Shown here: one piece after another, positions 1 to 8,688 of the stretch
How the letters are laid out: every line of letters starts with the position of its first letter
Position numbering within the stretch: position 1 is the first letter of the stretch
Assembly: GCF_014207445.1 (NCBI RefSeq)
Contig: NZ_JACHEM010000001.1
Location: 496,001 to 560,000 of the forward strand
DNA: 64,000 bases
From: Streptomyces candidus
Lineage (GTDB): Bacteria > Actinomycetota > Actinomycetes > Streptomycetales > Streptomycetaceae
Direction of reading: 5' to 3'
Notes under the pieces: generated by a model
Seen by the model: the letters and a program-made list of their open reading frames with translations, nothing else
What the model was told of the DNA's origin: nothing
Database searches by the model: none
Program-made: the position numbers and the translations under genes

Positions 1-1985
1 GGGCCGGTGGGATGGGGCAGGTGTACCTGTCGTACACGCCCGGCGGCCATCCGATCGCGATCAAAGTGATCCGGCCGGAGCTGGGCGAGGACCCCGGGTT
101 CCGGCAGCGGTTCCGGCTGGAGGTGCAGGCGGCGCAGCGGGTGCAGGGGCTGTACACCGCGCCCGTCATCGACTTCGACACCGAGGGCGGCCGGCCGTGG
201 CTGGCGACGGCGTACGTTGCCGGGCACTCGCTCGCGGTGGCGGTGGCCGAGCACGGGAGGCTGCCGGTCGCGGCCGTATTGCGGCTGCTCGCCGGGATGG
301 CGGAGGCGCTGAAGGTCATCCACGACGCGGGCATCGTGCACCGGGACCTCAAGCCCGCGAACGTCCTGCTCGGGGCGGACGGGCCGAAGGTCATCGACTT
401 CGGGATCGCGCGGGCGGCGGACGCGACGGCGCTGACCGGAACGGGCGTCACGGTCGGGACGCCCGCGTTCATGTCGCCCGAACAGGCGGCGGGGCGGGAG
501 CTCGGCCCGCCGTCCGACATCTTCGCGCTGGGCCAGGTCGGCGTGTACGCGGCGGTCGGCAACCAGGCGTACGGGCAGGGCAATTCGCACGCCGTGCTGT
601 ACCGCATCGTGCACGAGAAGCCGGATCTCACCGGGCTGCCGGAGGAACTGGGCTTTCTGGCGCACTGCCTGGCAAAGGACCCTGCGCAGCGGCCGACGCC
701 CGCCGAGATCATCGAGTTCTGCCGCGCCGCATCCCCCGAACCGCTGAGCCAGCGCGGGAGTTGGCTGCCGGAGGTCATGGAGGAAGACATCGACCGCAGG
801 ACCCGGGCATGGGCGGCGATGCGTACGTCCATGTCGGCGACGGCGGAGGGCGCGGCGGGAAGCGGGACGGGCAAGGCGTCGCCCCAGAACATCTCCGGCG
901 GCCCGGACCTCTCCGGCGGGCGGGACGAGGCCGCTCCGGAGGGCAGTGGCCCGGCGGCTCCGTCCTCGCTCGGTGGCGTCGGCACACCTGGTGGCCCCGG
1001 CGGTTTCGGCACCCCCGGCACTCCCGACGGATCGAGTGCCCCCAGCGGCCCCGCCACCCCCGGCTCACCCGCCGGGCCCGTCCCCTACCCCTTGACCGCC
1101 CCCGGCGACTCCCACGCCCCGACCGCCACCGCCGCCTCTCCCGTCGGCCCCTCCACCCCGCCCCCGCCCGCTGCTCCCGGCATGCCTCCCACCCCGCCCG
1201 GCGGCTCGGCGACGTCTCCGCCGTACCCCGGTTCGTATCCCGGACAGCCCGCGCAGCAGCCCACCACCGCCCCGTACCCAGGGCCCGGCGGCCCCAGCCA
1301 TCCCACGCACCCCGCCCACACCCCCCAGCACAGCCTGCACGCCGCCCCGTATCCCATGCAGCCGCAGGCCAGCTGGGCTCCGCCGCCGCCCAAGAAGAAG
1401 ATGAGCGGCGGCGTCGTCGCGCTCATCGTCATCGCGGCCGTCCTGCTGCCGATCGGCGGCTGTGCGGCGTACCTCGTGAGCCTGACGGACAACCTGACGG
1501 ACGACTCGAAGCGGGACCGGACCAGCTCGTCGGCCGGGAGCACCGGAGGCGCAAGCGGTAAGCCGCGGCCCGACCCGAAGCCCGTCACGTACAAGGGCGT
1601 CAACCTGACGAGGAACTACTACGTCCGGTTCGCCGACTCGCCGCCCAGGCCGATCCACTCGGGCGACGCCGCCTACGAGGCGGACTCGGACTTCTACTAC
1701 TGGAGCAACGAGCGCTACATCGGCAGCCGGAGCAAGAAGATCTCGCTGCTGAACAACTCGCAGAAGGGTTCGCTCCGGACCTGCCGCGACGAGACCCGCT
1801 TCACCGAGCGCCTCACCCTCAGCCAGGTGTCGCCCGGGTCGCAGATCTGCGTGCACACGGACGCGGGCCACATCGCCCTGGTCACCTACCGCGGCAGGTC
1901 GTCGGCGTCCGACCCCAGCGACTACGTCACCCTCGACTTCACGCTGTGGCGCAACGCGGAGGAGCCCGCCGACTCCGGCTACTGA
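1..1985 (+). CDS. Receptor-type serine/threonine protein kinase, 5' end outside the window
   Basis: Membrane-anchored Hanks-type kinase. The frame is open from the first bases, where the glycine-rich loop (GGMGQVYL) is already being read, so the true start lies upstream. Visible kinase motifs are the ATP-binding lysine (IAIKV), the catalytic loop HRDLKPAN, the DFG motif (IDFGIAR) and the SPEQ activation-segment end. A long Pro/Ser/Thr/Gly-rich linker follows, then a KKK stop-transfer signal and one membrane helix at about nt 1400-1485. The C-terminal extracytoplasmic domain of about 150 residues holds two cysteines and resembles no sensor domain I know (not PASTA). The gene overlaps the convergent pirin gene by 7 bp. 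The ligand is unknown. Confidence 0.93.
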   Translation, partial: AGGMGQVYLSYTPGGHPIAIKVIRPELGEDPGFRQRFRLEVQAAQRVQGLYTAPVIDFDTEGGRPWLATAYVAGHSLAVAVAEHGRLPVAAVLRLLAGMAEALKVIHDAGIVHRDLKPANVLLGADGPKVIDFGIARAADATALTGTGVTVGTPAFMSPEQAAGRELGPPSDIFALGQVGVYAAVGNQAYGQGNSHAVLYRIVHEKPDLTGLPEELGFLAHCLAKDPAQRPTPAEIIEFCRAASPEPLSQRGSWLPEVMEEDIDRRTRAWAAMRTSMSATAEGAAGSGTGKASPQNISGGPDLSGGRDEAAPEGSGPAAPSSLGGVGTPGGPGGFGTPGTPDGSSAPSGPATPGSPAGPVPYPLTAPGDSHAPTATAASPVGPSTPPPPAAPGMPPTPPGGSATSPPYPGSYPGQPAQQPTTAPYPGPGGPSHPTHPAHTPQHSLHAAPYPMQPQASWAPPPPKKKMSGGVVALIVIAAVLLPIGGCAAYLVSLTDNLTDDSKRDRTSSSAGSTGGASGKPRPDPKPVTYKGVNLTRNYYVRFADSPPRPIHSGDAAYEADSDFYYWSNERYIGSRSKKISLLNNSQKGSLRTCRDETRFTERLTLSQVSPGSQICVHTDAGHIALVTYRGRSSASDPSDYVTLDFTLWRNAEEPADSGY

Positions 1986-2635
1986 CCTTCCGCGATCTCC
2001 CACACGAGGACTTCGGCGGCGGTCGCGGCCGTCAGTTCGAGGCCCGGCCCGTCGCTGACCCGCATCGAGTCCCCCGGCCCCAACTCGGCTTCCGCACATG
2101 TCACTTCGCCGCGCACGACGTGGAGGTAGGCGGACCGGGGGACCGGCACCCGCTCGCCCGTCGCGGGCCGCCGCACGTGCAGTGCCGCTCCGGCCGCCGC
2201 CACCTCGTACGGAGTGGCGTCGGAGATCCCGCGCACCAGTGCGTACGCCGGGTCGCCGCCCGGTACCAGCGGGGCCAGCCACATCTGGACGAAGACCAGC
2301 GGCACGTCGCCCGCGTTGCGCTCCTCGTGCCGCACCCCGTCGGCGGCGCTCAGGTGCTGCACGTCGCCGGGGCGTACCACGGTGGCGCGGCCCGTGGAGT
2401 CGAGGTGGGTGAGTTCGCCCTCGACGACCCAGGTGACGATCTCGGTGTGGCTGTGCGGGTGCTCGTCGAAGCCCGCGCCGGGGGCCAGGCGTTCCTCGTT
2501 GCAGGCGAGGACGGGCCCGAAACGCAGGTTGTCCGGGTCGTAGAACCGGCCGAAGGAGAAGGCGTGCAGGGACTCGATGCCGGCGGCGGGCTCGCCACCC
2601 CGGTAACGGTCGGCAGCGCGGCGTACGGATATCAC
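1979..2635 (-). CDS. Pirin family protein (cupin)
   Basis: A 218-residue bicupin of the pirin family; known members bind Fe and some have quercetinase activity. The N-terminal cupin carries the metal-ligand signature HPHSHTEI followed by the VVEGELTHLDS strand, and the start MISVRRAADRY is typical of the family. The GTG start has no convincing ribosome binding site. The gene is divergent from the FasR gene, with only 59 bp between starts, so the promoters must overlap. The physiological substrate cannot be read from the sequence. Confidence 0.9.
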   Translation of the reverse strand: MISVRRAADRYRGGEPAAGIESLHAFSFGRFYDPDNLRFGPVLACNEERLAPGAGFDEHPHSHTEIVTWVVEGELTHLDSTGRATVVRPGDVQHLSAADGVRHEERNAGDVPLVFVQMWLAPLVPGGDPAYALVRGISDATPYEVAAAGAALHVRRPATGERVPVPRSAYLHVVRGEVTCAEAELGPGDSMRVSDGPGLELTAATAAEVLVWEIAEGQ

Positions 2636-2694
2636 GGTGACCAGCGTAGGCCCGGGACACCGGGCCGGTCGCCGGATAAGGCAGTCTTGTCCCC

Positions 2695-3942
2695 GTGCCC
2701 CGATCCGATCCAGAGCAGCCCACCGAGTCCGTGACCGAGACCTCCGCGGAGGAGAACGCGTCCGCGAACGGCGGCCGGACGCGTCATTCGCATACCGCGA
2801 CGCTCAAGCGGCTGGAGCAGTCCGCCGGCTCCCTCGCGGCGAGCGCCATCGCGCGGATGGACGAGACGCTGCCCTGGTACCGGGCCATGCCGCCCGAGAA
2901 CAGGTCGTGGATCGGGCTTGTCGCGCAGGCCGGTATCGCCGCCTTCACGGAGTGGTTCCGGCATCCGGAGGCCCCGCAGGCGATCTCCACCGACGTGTTC
3001 GGGACCGCGCCGCGCGAGCTGACGCGGGCGATCACGCTGCGCCAGACAGTGGAGATGGTGCGTACGACCATCGAGGTCATGGAGTCGGCGATCGAGGAGG
3101 TCGCCGCCCCGGGCGACGAGTCGGTCCTGCGCGAGGCGCTGCTCGTCTACGCACGGGAGATCGCCTTCGCGACCGCCCAGGTGTACGCGCAGGCCGCCGA
3201 GGCGCGCGGCGCTTGGGACGCCCGGCTGGAGTCCCTCGTGGTGAACGCCGTGCTGTCCGGGGAGGCCGACGAGGGAGCCGTGTCGCGGGCCGCCGCCCTC
3301 GGGTGGAACTCCCCCGAGCACGTGTGCGTGGTGCTGGGGACTGCCCCCGACGGAGACTCCGAACTGACCGTGGAGGCGATCCGGCGGGCCGCGCGGCACG
3401 CGAAGCTCCAGGTGCTGACCGGGGTGCTCGGGGCGCGACTCGTCGTCATCGCGGGCGGCAGCGACAACCCGCTGAGCGTCGCTAAGTCACTGATCGGGCC
3501 GTACGCGGCCGGGCCCGTCGTCGCGGGGCCCGTCGTACCCGACCTGCTCGCGGCGACGAAGTCCGCGCAGGCGGCGGCCGCCGGGCTCAAGGCGTGCACC
3601 GCGTGGCAGGACGCTCCCAGGCCCGTCCTGGCGGACGATTTGCTCCCGGAGCGGGCGATCGCTTCCGACCCTGCTGCGCGCGAGCAGTTGGTGGAGGAGA
3701 TCTACAGACCGCTGGAGGAGGCCGGGTCGGCGCTCCTGGAGACGCTGAGCGTGTACCTGGAGCAGGCGAGCAGTCTGGAGGGGGCGGCGCGGATGCTCTT
3801 CGTGCACCCGAATACCGTGCGCTACCGGCTTCGACGTGTGACTGACGTCACCGGCTGGTCCCCGTCGGACGTCCGCTCGGCGTTTACGCTCCGTATCGCC
3901 CTCATCCTGGGGCGTCTGGCCGACGGGGAATCTCCGTCCTAG
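2695..3942 (+). CDS. fasR: PucR/CdaR-type transcriptional regulator, FasR orthologue
   Basis: A 415-residue regulator directly upstream of fabD. The C-terminus holds the PucR-type helix-turn-helix (LSVYLEQASSLEGAARMLFV, then HPNTVRYRLRRV). The central part is the GGDEF-like domain usual in PucR proteins. In Streptomyces coelicolor the gene at this position is FasR, an activator of the fab operon (established knowledge), and both position and family match here. The likely target is the 89-bp region between this gene and fabD, which contains a dyad. The GTG start lies 19 bases after a possible -10 (TAAGGC) and lacks a clear Shine-Dalgarno sequence. Confidence 0.88.
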   Translation: MPRSDPEQPTESVTETSAEENASANGGRTRHSHTATLKRLEQSAGSLAASAIARMDETLPWYRAMPPENRSWIGLVAQAGIAAFTEWFRHPEAPQAISTDVFGTAPRELTRAITLRQTVEMVRTTIEVMESAIEEVAAPGDESVLREALLVYAREIAFATAQVYAQAAEARGAWDARLESLVVNAVLSGEADEGAVSRAAALGWNSPEHVCVVLGTAPDGDSELTVEAIRRAARHAKLQVLTGVLGARLVVIAGGSDNPLSVAKSLIGPYAAGPVVAGPVVPDLLAATKSAQAAAAGLKACTAWQDAPRPVLADDLLPERAIASDPAAREQLVEEIYRPLEEAGSALLETLSVYLEQASSLEGAARMLFVHPNTVRYRLRRVTDVTGWSPSDVRSAFTLRIALILGRLADGESPS

Positions 3943-3946
3943 ACTT

Positions 3947-3963
3947 TTGTTGGATACAAACAA
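3947..3963. promoter_or_regulatory. Dyad in the fab operon promoter region, candidate FasR site
   Basis: TTGTTGGATACAAACAA has TTGTT/AACAA arms and one further G:C symmetric pair. It is the most AT-rich stretch between fasR and fabD and lies about 70 bp before the fabD start. Assignment to FasR is inference from position only. Confidence 0.4.
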
Positions 3964-4031
3964 TTCCCCTGTCGGTTCTTCGTCCCAGTCCCCACGGGCA
4001 GAAGACGCCGCCCACAAGAGAGAGTGTGAGG

Positions 4032-4958
4032 GTGCTCGTACTCGTCGCTCCCGGCCAAGGCGCTCAGACGCCCGGCTTCCTTAATCCCTGGCTCGAACTG
4101 CCCGGCGCCGCCGACCGCGTCGCGGCCTGGTCCGACGCCATTGAGCTCGACCTCGCCCGCTACGGCACGACGGGCGACGCCGACGAAATCCGTGACACCG
4201 CTGTCGCCCAGCCGCTGCTGGTGGCCGCCGGACTGCTGTCCGCGGCCGAACTCGGCGGCTTCGCCGACGCCGGCGCCGTCGCCGGGCACAGCGTCGGCGA
4301 GATCACCGCCGCCGCACTCGCGGGCGTCCTGACCGAAGAGGCCGCGCTGCGGTTCGTCCGCATGCGCGGACGCGGCATGGCCGAGGCCGCCGCGGTCACC
4401 GAGACGGGCATGGCCGCCCTGCTCGGCGGCGACCCCGAGGTGACCGTCGAGCACCTGAGGAAGCTCGGGCTGACCCCGGCGAACGTGAACGGCGCCGGCC
4501 AGATCGTCGCCGCCGGTACGGCCGAGCAGCTCGCCGCCCTGCAGGCCGACAAGCCCGAGGGCGTGCGCCGTGTCGTACCCCTGAAGGTGGCCGGTGCGTT
4601 CCACACCGAGCACATGGCACCGGCGGTCGCCGAACTCGGCAAGGCCGCCCAGGACCTGACGGTGTCCGACCCGAGGCTCGCGTACGTCTCCAACGCCGAC
4701 GGCCAGGTCGTCGCCGCCGGTTCCGAGATCGTCTCGCGCCTGGTCAGCCAGGTCTCCAACCCGGTCCGCTGGGACCTGTGCATGGAGACCTTCGGTGCGC
4801 TCGGCGCCACCGCGATGATCGAGGTCTGCCCCGGCGGCACGCTGACCGGGCTCGCCAAGCGCGCCCTGCCGGGCGTGAAGACGCTCGCGCTGAAGACCCC
4901 CGACGACCTCGACGCGGCCCGCGCGCTCCTCGCCGAGCACGCGCACCCGACCGCGTAA
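4032..4958 (+). CDS. fabD: Malonyl CoA-acyl carrier protein transacylase FabD
   Basis: Transfers malonyl from CoA to the acyl carrier protein, the feeding step of type II fatty-acid synthesis. The 308-residue protein has the serine nucleophile in GHSVGE (Ser87) and the catalytic histidine in GAFHTEHM (His191). The GTG at 4032 gives MLVLVAPGQGAQTPGF, the N-terminus I recall for the Streptomyces enzyme, and it lies 8 bases after AGAGAG; an in-frame GTG at 4026 is too close to that site. It is the first gene of the fabD-fabH-acpP-fabF operon, and its malonyl-ACP is used by the next genes. Streptomyces FabD also loads type II polyketide ACPs. Confidence 0.96.
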   Translation: MLVLVAPGQGAQTPGFLNPWLELPGAADRVAAWSDAIELDLARYGTTGDADEIRDTAVAQPLLVAAGLLSAAELGGFADAGAVAGHSVGEITAAALAGVLTEEAALRFVRMRGRGMAEAAAVTETGMAALLGGDPEVTVEHLRKLGLTPANVNGAGQIVAAGTAEQLAALQADKPEGVRRVVPLKVAGAFHTEHMAPAVAELGKAAQDLTVSDPRLAYVSNADGQVVAAGSEIVSRLVSQVSNPVRWDLCMETFGALGATAMIEVCPGGTLTGLAKRALPGVKTLALKTPDDLDAARALLAEHAHPTA

Positions 4959-4967
4959 GGAGCGAGC

Positions 4968-5999
4968 ATGTCGAAGATCAAGCCCAGCAAGGGCGCCCCG
5001 TACGCGCGCATCCTCGGTGTCGGCGGCTACCGTCCCACCCGGGTCGTGCCCAACGAGGTGATCCTCGAAAGGATCGACTCGTCCGACGAGTGGATCCGCT
5101 CGCGCTCCGGTATCGCCACCCGTCACTGGGCGGGCGACGAGGAGTCCGTGGCGATGATGTCGATCGAGGCGGCCGGCAAGGCCATCGCCGACTCCGGGAT
5201 CTCTCCGGAGCAGATCGGCGGCGTCATCGTCTCCACCGTCTCGCACTTCAAGCAGACCCCGGCCGTCGCGACCGAGATCGCGCACCGGATCGGCGCGGTC
5301 AAGCCCGCCGCCTTCGACATCTCCGCCGGCTGCGCCGGTTTCGGCTACGGCCTGACCCTGGCCAAGGGCATGATCGTCGAAGGTTCCGCCGAGTACGTCC
5401 TCGTCATCGGCGTGGAGCGGCTCAGCGACCTCACCGACCTGGAGGACCGCGCGACGGCCTTCCTGTTCGGCGACGGTGCGGGCGCGGTCGTCGTCGGCCC
5501 CTCGGACGAGCCGCACATCGGCCCGACCGTGTGGGGTTCCGAGGGCGACAAGTCCGAGACGATCAAGCAGACGGTCGCCTGGGACCAGTGGCGGGTCGGG
5601 GACGTCTCCGAGCTGCCGCTGGACAGCAAGGGCGAGGTCAAGTTCCCCGCCATCACCCAGGAGGGCCAGGCGGTGTTCCGCTGGGCCGTCTTCGAGATGG
5701 CGAAGGTCGCCCAGCAGGCGCTGGACGCGGCCGGTATCTCCGCACAGGACCTGGACGTCTTCATCCCGCACCAGGCGAACATGCGGATCATCGACTCGAT
5801 GGTGAAGACTCTCAAGCTGCCGGAGCACGTCACGGTCGCCCGGGACATCGAAACCACCGGCAACACCTCGGCCGCCTCGATCCCGCTCGCGATGGAGCGG
5901 CTCCTGGCGACCGGACAGGCGAAGAGCGGCGACACCGCCCTCGTCATCGGCTTCGGGGCGGGTCTCGTGTACGCCGCGACGGTCGTTACCCTCCCCTAG
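4968..5999 (+). CDS. fabH: 3-oxoacyl-ACP synthase III FabH
   Basis: Condenses an acyl-CoA starter with malonyl-ACP to begin each fatty-acid chain; in Streptomyces it favours branched starters (family knowledge). The 343-residue protein carries the Cys-His-Asn triad: Cys122 in SAGCAGF, His268 in FIPHQANMR and Asn299 in TGNTSAAS. The AAGGAG site sits immediately before the ATG and 9 bp after the fabD stop, so the two are probably translationally coupled. Confidence 0.97.
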   Translation: MSKIKPSKGAPYARILGVGGYRPTRVVPNEVILERIDSSDEWIRSRSGIATRHWAGDEESVAMMSIEAAGKAIADSGISPEQIGGVIVSTVSHFKQTPAVATEIAHRIGAVKPAAFDISAGCAGFGYGLTLAKGMIVEGSAEYVLVIGVERLSDLTDLEDRATAFLFGDGAGAVVVGPSDEPHIGPTVWGSEGDKSETIKQTVAWDQWRVGDVSELPLDSKGEVKFPAITQEGQAVFRWAVFEMAKVAQQALDAAGISAQDLDVFIPHQANMRIIDSMVKTLKLPEHVTVARDIETTGNTSAASIPLAMERLLATGQAKSGDTALVIGFGAGLVYAATVVTLP

Positions 6000-6073
6000 G
6001 GCAGTCCGGAGAAATCCGGCACCGCCCCACCCTCTGCACACCCGCTGAATCAGAACACCGAAGGAGCGCCACC

Positions 6074-6322
6074 ATGGCCGCCACTCAGGAGCAGATCGTC
6101 GAAGGTCTCGCCGAGATCGTCAACGAGATCGCCGGCATCCCGACCGAGGACGTCCAGCTGGACAAGTCCTTCACCGACGACCTGGACGTCGACTCGCTGT
6201 CCATGGTCGAGGTCGTCGTCGCCGCCGAAGAGCGTTTCGACGTGAAGATCCCCGACGAGGACGTCAAGAACCTCAAGACGGTCGGCGACGCCGCGAACTA
6301 CATCCTCAAGCACCAGGCCTGA
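6074..6322 (+). CDS. acpP: Acyl carrier protein
   Basis: An 82-residue carrier for the growing acyl chain. The phosphopantetheine site is Ser41 in DVDSLSMVE, and the rest is the usual acidic four-helix protein. AAGGAG precedes the ATG by 8 bases. It follows fabH after 74 bp and precedes fabF, the standard Streptomyces order. Its small size and high acidity make the identification secure. Confidence 0.97.
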   Translation: MAATQEQIVEGLAEIVNEIAGIPTEDVQLDKSFTDDLDVDSLSMVEVVVAAEERFDVKIPDEDVKNLKTVGDAANYILKHQA

Positions 6323-6406
6323 TCGGGCCCGTAGCTAGCGCTGCACACGCCACCCGGCGGTGGCGCCGTAGACAATTCCCCCTCTACACGTGGAGAAAGA
6401 ATTCCT

Positions 6407-7675
6407 GTGAGCCCGACCAATCGCACCGTGGTCGTCACCGGTATCGGCGCTACAACACCGCTGGGTGGCGACGCCGCATCGACCTGGGAAGGCCTGCTGG
6501 CAGGCCGCTCGGGCGTCAGCCCCCTGGAGGGCGAGCGCTTCGCCGAGCTTCCCGTACGGATGGCGGCCCAGGCGGCGGTCGACCCGTCCGAGGTGCTGCC
6601 GCGTCCGCTGGCCCGCAAGCTGGACCGCTCCGCGCAGTTCGCGCTGATCGCGGCCCGCGAGGCGTGGGCCGACGCGGGCTTCACCGCGAAGGCCGGTGAG
6701 GACGAGCACATCGCCCCCGAGCGCCTCGGCACCGTCATCGCCTCCGGCATCGGCGGCATCACGACCCTGCTCGACCAGTACGACGTGCTGAAGGAGAAGG
6801 GCGTCCGCCGCGTCTCCCCGCACACCGTCCCCATGCTCATGCCCAACGGCCCCTCCGCCAACGTCGGTCTGGAGATGAACGCCCAGGCGGGCGTGCACTC
6901 CATGGTCAGCGCGTGCGCGTCGGGCGCCGAGGCGGTCGGCTACGCGATCGAGATGATCCGCTCCGGCCGCGCCGACGTCGTCGTCGCCGGCGGTACGGAG
7001 GCGACGATCCACCCGCTGCCGATCGCCGCGTTCGCCAACATGATGGCGATGTCCAAGAACAACGACGAGCCCGAGAAGGCGTCGCGCCCCTACGACACCG
7101 CACGCGACGGCTTCGTCCTCGGCGAGGGCGCGGGCATCGTGGTCCTGGAGTCCGCCGAGCACGCCGCCGCGCGCGGTGCGAAGGTGTACTGCGAGGCCGT
7201 CGGCCAGGGGCTGTCGTCCGACGCCCACCACATCGCGCAGCCCGAGCCGTCCGGCCGCGGCATCGCCGCCGCCCTCCAGCAGCTGCTGGACTCCACCGAC
7301 CTGGAAGCGTCCCAGGTCATGCACCTCAACGCGCACGCCACGTCCACTCCGCAGGGCGACGTCGCCGAGATCAAGGCGCTCCGCAAGGTGCTGGGCGACG
7401 ACCTCGACCACGTCGCGGTCTCCGCCACCAAGTCGATGACCGGCCACCTGCTGGGCGGCGCGGGCGGCATCGAGACGGTCGCCACCGTCCTCGCCCTGCA
7501 CCACCGCACGGCCCCGCCGACCATCAACGTCGAGGACCTCGACCCGGAGGCGGCGGACGCGGACATCGTCCGCGACAAGCCGCGCGCGCTGCCCGGCGAG
7601 GGCACGATCGCGGCGATCAACAACTCGTTCGGGTTCGGCGGCCACAACGTGGTGCTGGCGTTCCGGACGGTGTGA
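6407..7675 (+). CDS. fabF: 3-oxoacyl-ACP synthase II FabF
   Basis: Elongating beta-ketoacyl-ACP synthase. The 422-residue thiolase fold has catalytic Cys170 (SACASGAEA), His310 (HLNAHATSTPQGD) and His347 (KSMTGHLLGGAGG). GGAGAAAG lies 9 bases before the GTG start. It is the last gene of the fab operon, with a strong hairpin 40 bp after its stop. The active-site motifs and the single ACP partner fit primary fatty-acid synthesis, not a minimal polyketide synthase, because no chain-length-factor partner is present. Confidence 0.96.
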   Translation: MSPTNRTVVVTGIGATTPLGGDAASTWEGLLAGRSGVSPLEGERFAELPVRMAAQAAVDPSEVLPRPLARKLDRSAQFALIAAREAWADAGFTAKAGEDEHIAPERLGTVIASGIGGITTLLDQYDVLKEKGVRRVSPHTVPMLMPNGPSANVGLEMNAQAGVHSMVSACASGAEAVGYAIEMIRSGRADVVVAGGTEATIHPLPIAAFANMMAMSKNNDEPEKASRPYDTARDGFVLGEGAGIVVLESAEHAAARGAKVYCEAVGQGLSSDAHHIAQPEPSGRGIAAALQQLLDSTDLEASQVMHLNAHATSTPQGDVAEIKALRKVLGDDLDHVAVSATKSMTGHLLGGAGGIETVATVLALHHRTAPPTINVEDLDPEAADADIVRDKPRALPGEGTIAAINNSFGFGGHNVVLAFRTV

Positions 7676-7715
7676 TCCGCGTCCGTACGCACGGACAGCC
7701 GCTCCGTACCGGCTG

Positions 7716-7748
7716 ACAAGGCCCGCCCCCTGTGGGGGCGGGCCTTGT
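7716..7748 (+). terminator. Terminator of the fab operon
   Basis: Near-perfect hairpin with 14-bp arms (ACAAGGCCCGCCCC and its complement) and a five-base loop. It sits between fabF and the convergent DUF3145 gene and could stop transcription in both directions. Confidence 0.85.
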
Positions 7749-7817
7749 GCGTACGGTCACGGGCCCGGCCCGGCGAGGCGCGCGGGGTTGCGCGGCGGAG
7801 TACCCCGTGCGAAAGCT

Positions 7818-8312
7818 TCAGACGACCTGGTGGAGCCAGCGCACGGGGGCACCCTCACCCGCGTACCGGAAGGGTTCGAGCTCGTCGTCCCACGGCTTGC
7901 CGAGCAGCCGGGAGACCTCTTCCTCCAGGACGCTCTCGCCGCGCCGGGAGCGGGTCAGGGCGGCACGCAGCCGGTCCTCGGGGACGAGGATGTCGCCGTG
8001 CATGCCGGTGACGGCGTGGAAGATGCCGAGCGCCGGGGTGGAGCTGTAGCGCTCGCCCTCCGCGCCGGGGCACGGCTCGGCGGTCACCTCGAAGCGCAGC
8101 ATGTCCCAGCCGCGCAGGGCGGAGGCGAGTTTGGACGCCGTACCGGTTCCGCCCTGCCAGGAGAACTCGGATCTCCAGGTGCCCGGCGCGGCCGGCTGTC
8201 TGACCCAGTCGAGGCCGACGCGCACGCCGAGCACGGATCCCACCGCCCATTCGACGTGGGGGCACATCGCACGCGGTGCGGAGTGGACGTAGAGAACTCC
8301 ACGTGTCGTCAC
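7818..8312 (-). CDS. DUF3145 family protein
   Basis: A 164-residue cytoplasmic protein of the actinobacterial DUF3145 family, which is commonly found just downstream of fabF (recalled synteny). It has no membrane segment or signal peptide. Tryptophans are conserved-looking at both ends (HVEWAVGSVLG and PVRWLHQVV). The GTG start is chosen because AGGAGG lies 7 bases upstream. The function is unknown; the constant neighbourhood suggests some link to lipid metabolism, but nothing in the sequence shows an activity. Confidence 0.85.
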   Translation of the reverse strand: MTTRGVLYVHSAPRAMCPHVEWAVGSVLGVRVGLDWVRQPAAPGTWRSEFSWQGGTGTASKLASALRGWDMLRFEVTAEPCPGAEGERYSSTPALGIFHAVTGMHGDILVPEDRLRAALTRSRRGESVLEEEVSRLLGKPWDDELEPFRYAGEGAPVRWLHQVV

Positions 8313-8688
8313 CGGGACCTCCTGCTGTGTGGGTCGAGGTTCACCAACACCTGCGGCCTCGTCGTTCCCCCGGCCATTCGGTCGAAGTGACGCTCCTGGC
8401 CGGCTCCCGAGGTTGTCAACAGTAAACAGCATCGGGAGTGAAACTCCTGAAAAGGGACAGTATGTGACGTCAGGTAATTTACTGGTACGGGCCGGACGGG
8501 GCGGTCCGGGGTGCCGTGCCCCGCCGCGCCGACGCCGTGGGGAAAAGCTACCGTGCGGGGCGTGCGGGGGTGTGACGTACTGTCGGTCCGGGAGCGGGGA
8601 AATACCGGGGTTTCCGGGCTTTCCGCCCCCGCCCGCTTCCGGGGGTGGAAGCGGCGCACCGGAACCACCGCGCGGAGGGAAGCACAGC
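8313..8688. other. Divergent promoter region between the DUF3145 and SGNH genes
   Basis: 376 bp without a gene. The most AT-rich segment (about 8415-8480) holds a minus-strand TTGACA hexamer (in TGTTTACTGTTGACAACC) that could be a -35 for the DUF3145 gene, and a plus-strand TGACGTCAGGTAATTTACTG stretch. No good -10 partner is obvious for either. The rest is GC-rich, with GGGGTTTCCGGGCTTTCC near 8610. Confidence 0.35.

Noticed and set aside
4032..7675. Ketosynthase, acyltransferase and ACP genes suggesting a polyketide cluster
   Set aside because: The order fasR-fabD-fabH-acpP-fabF, the FabH starter enzyme and the absence of a chain-length factor, cyclase or tailoring genes mark primary fatty-acid synthesis.
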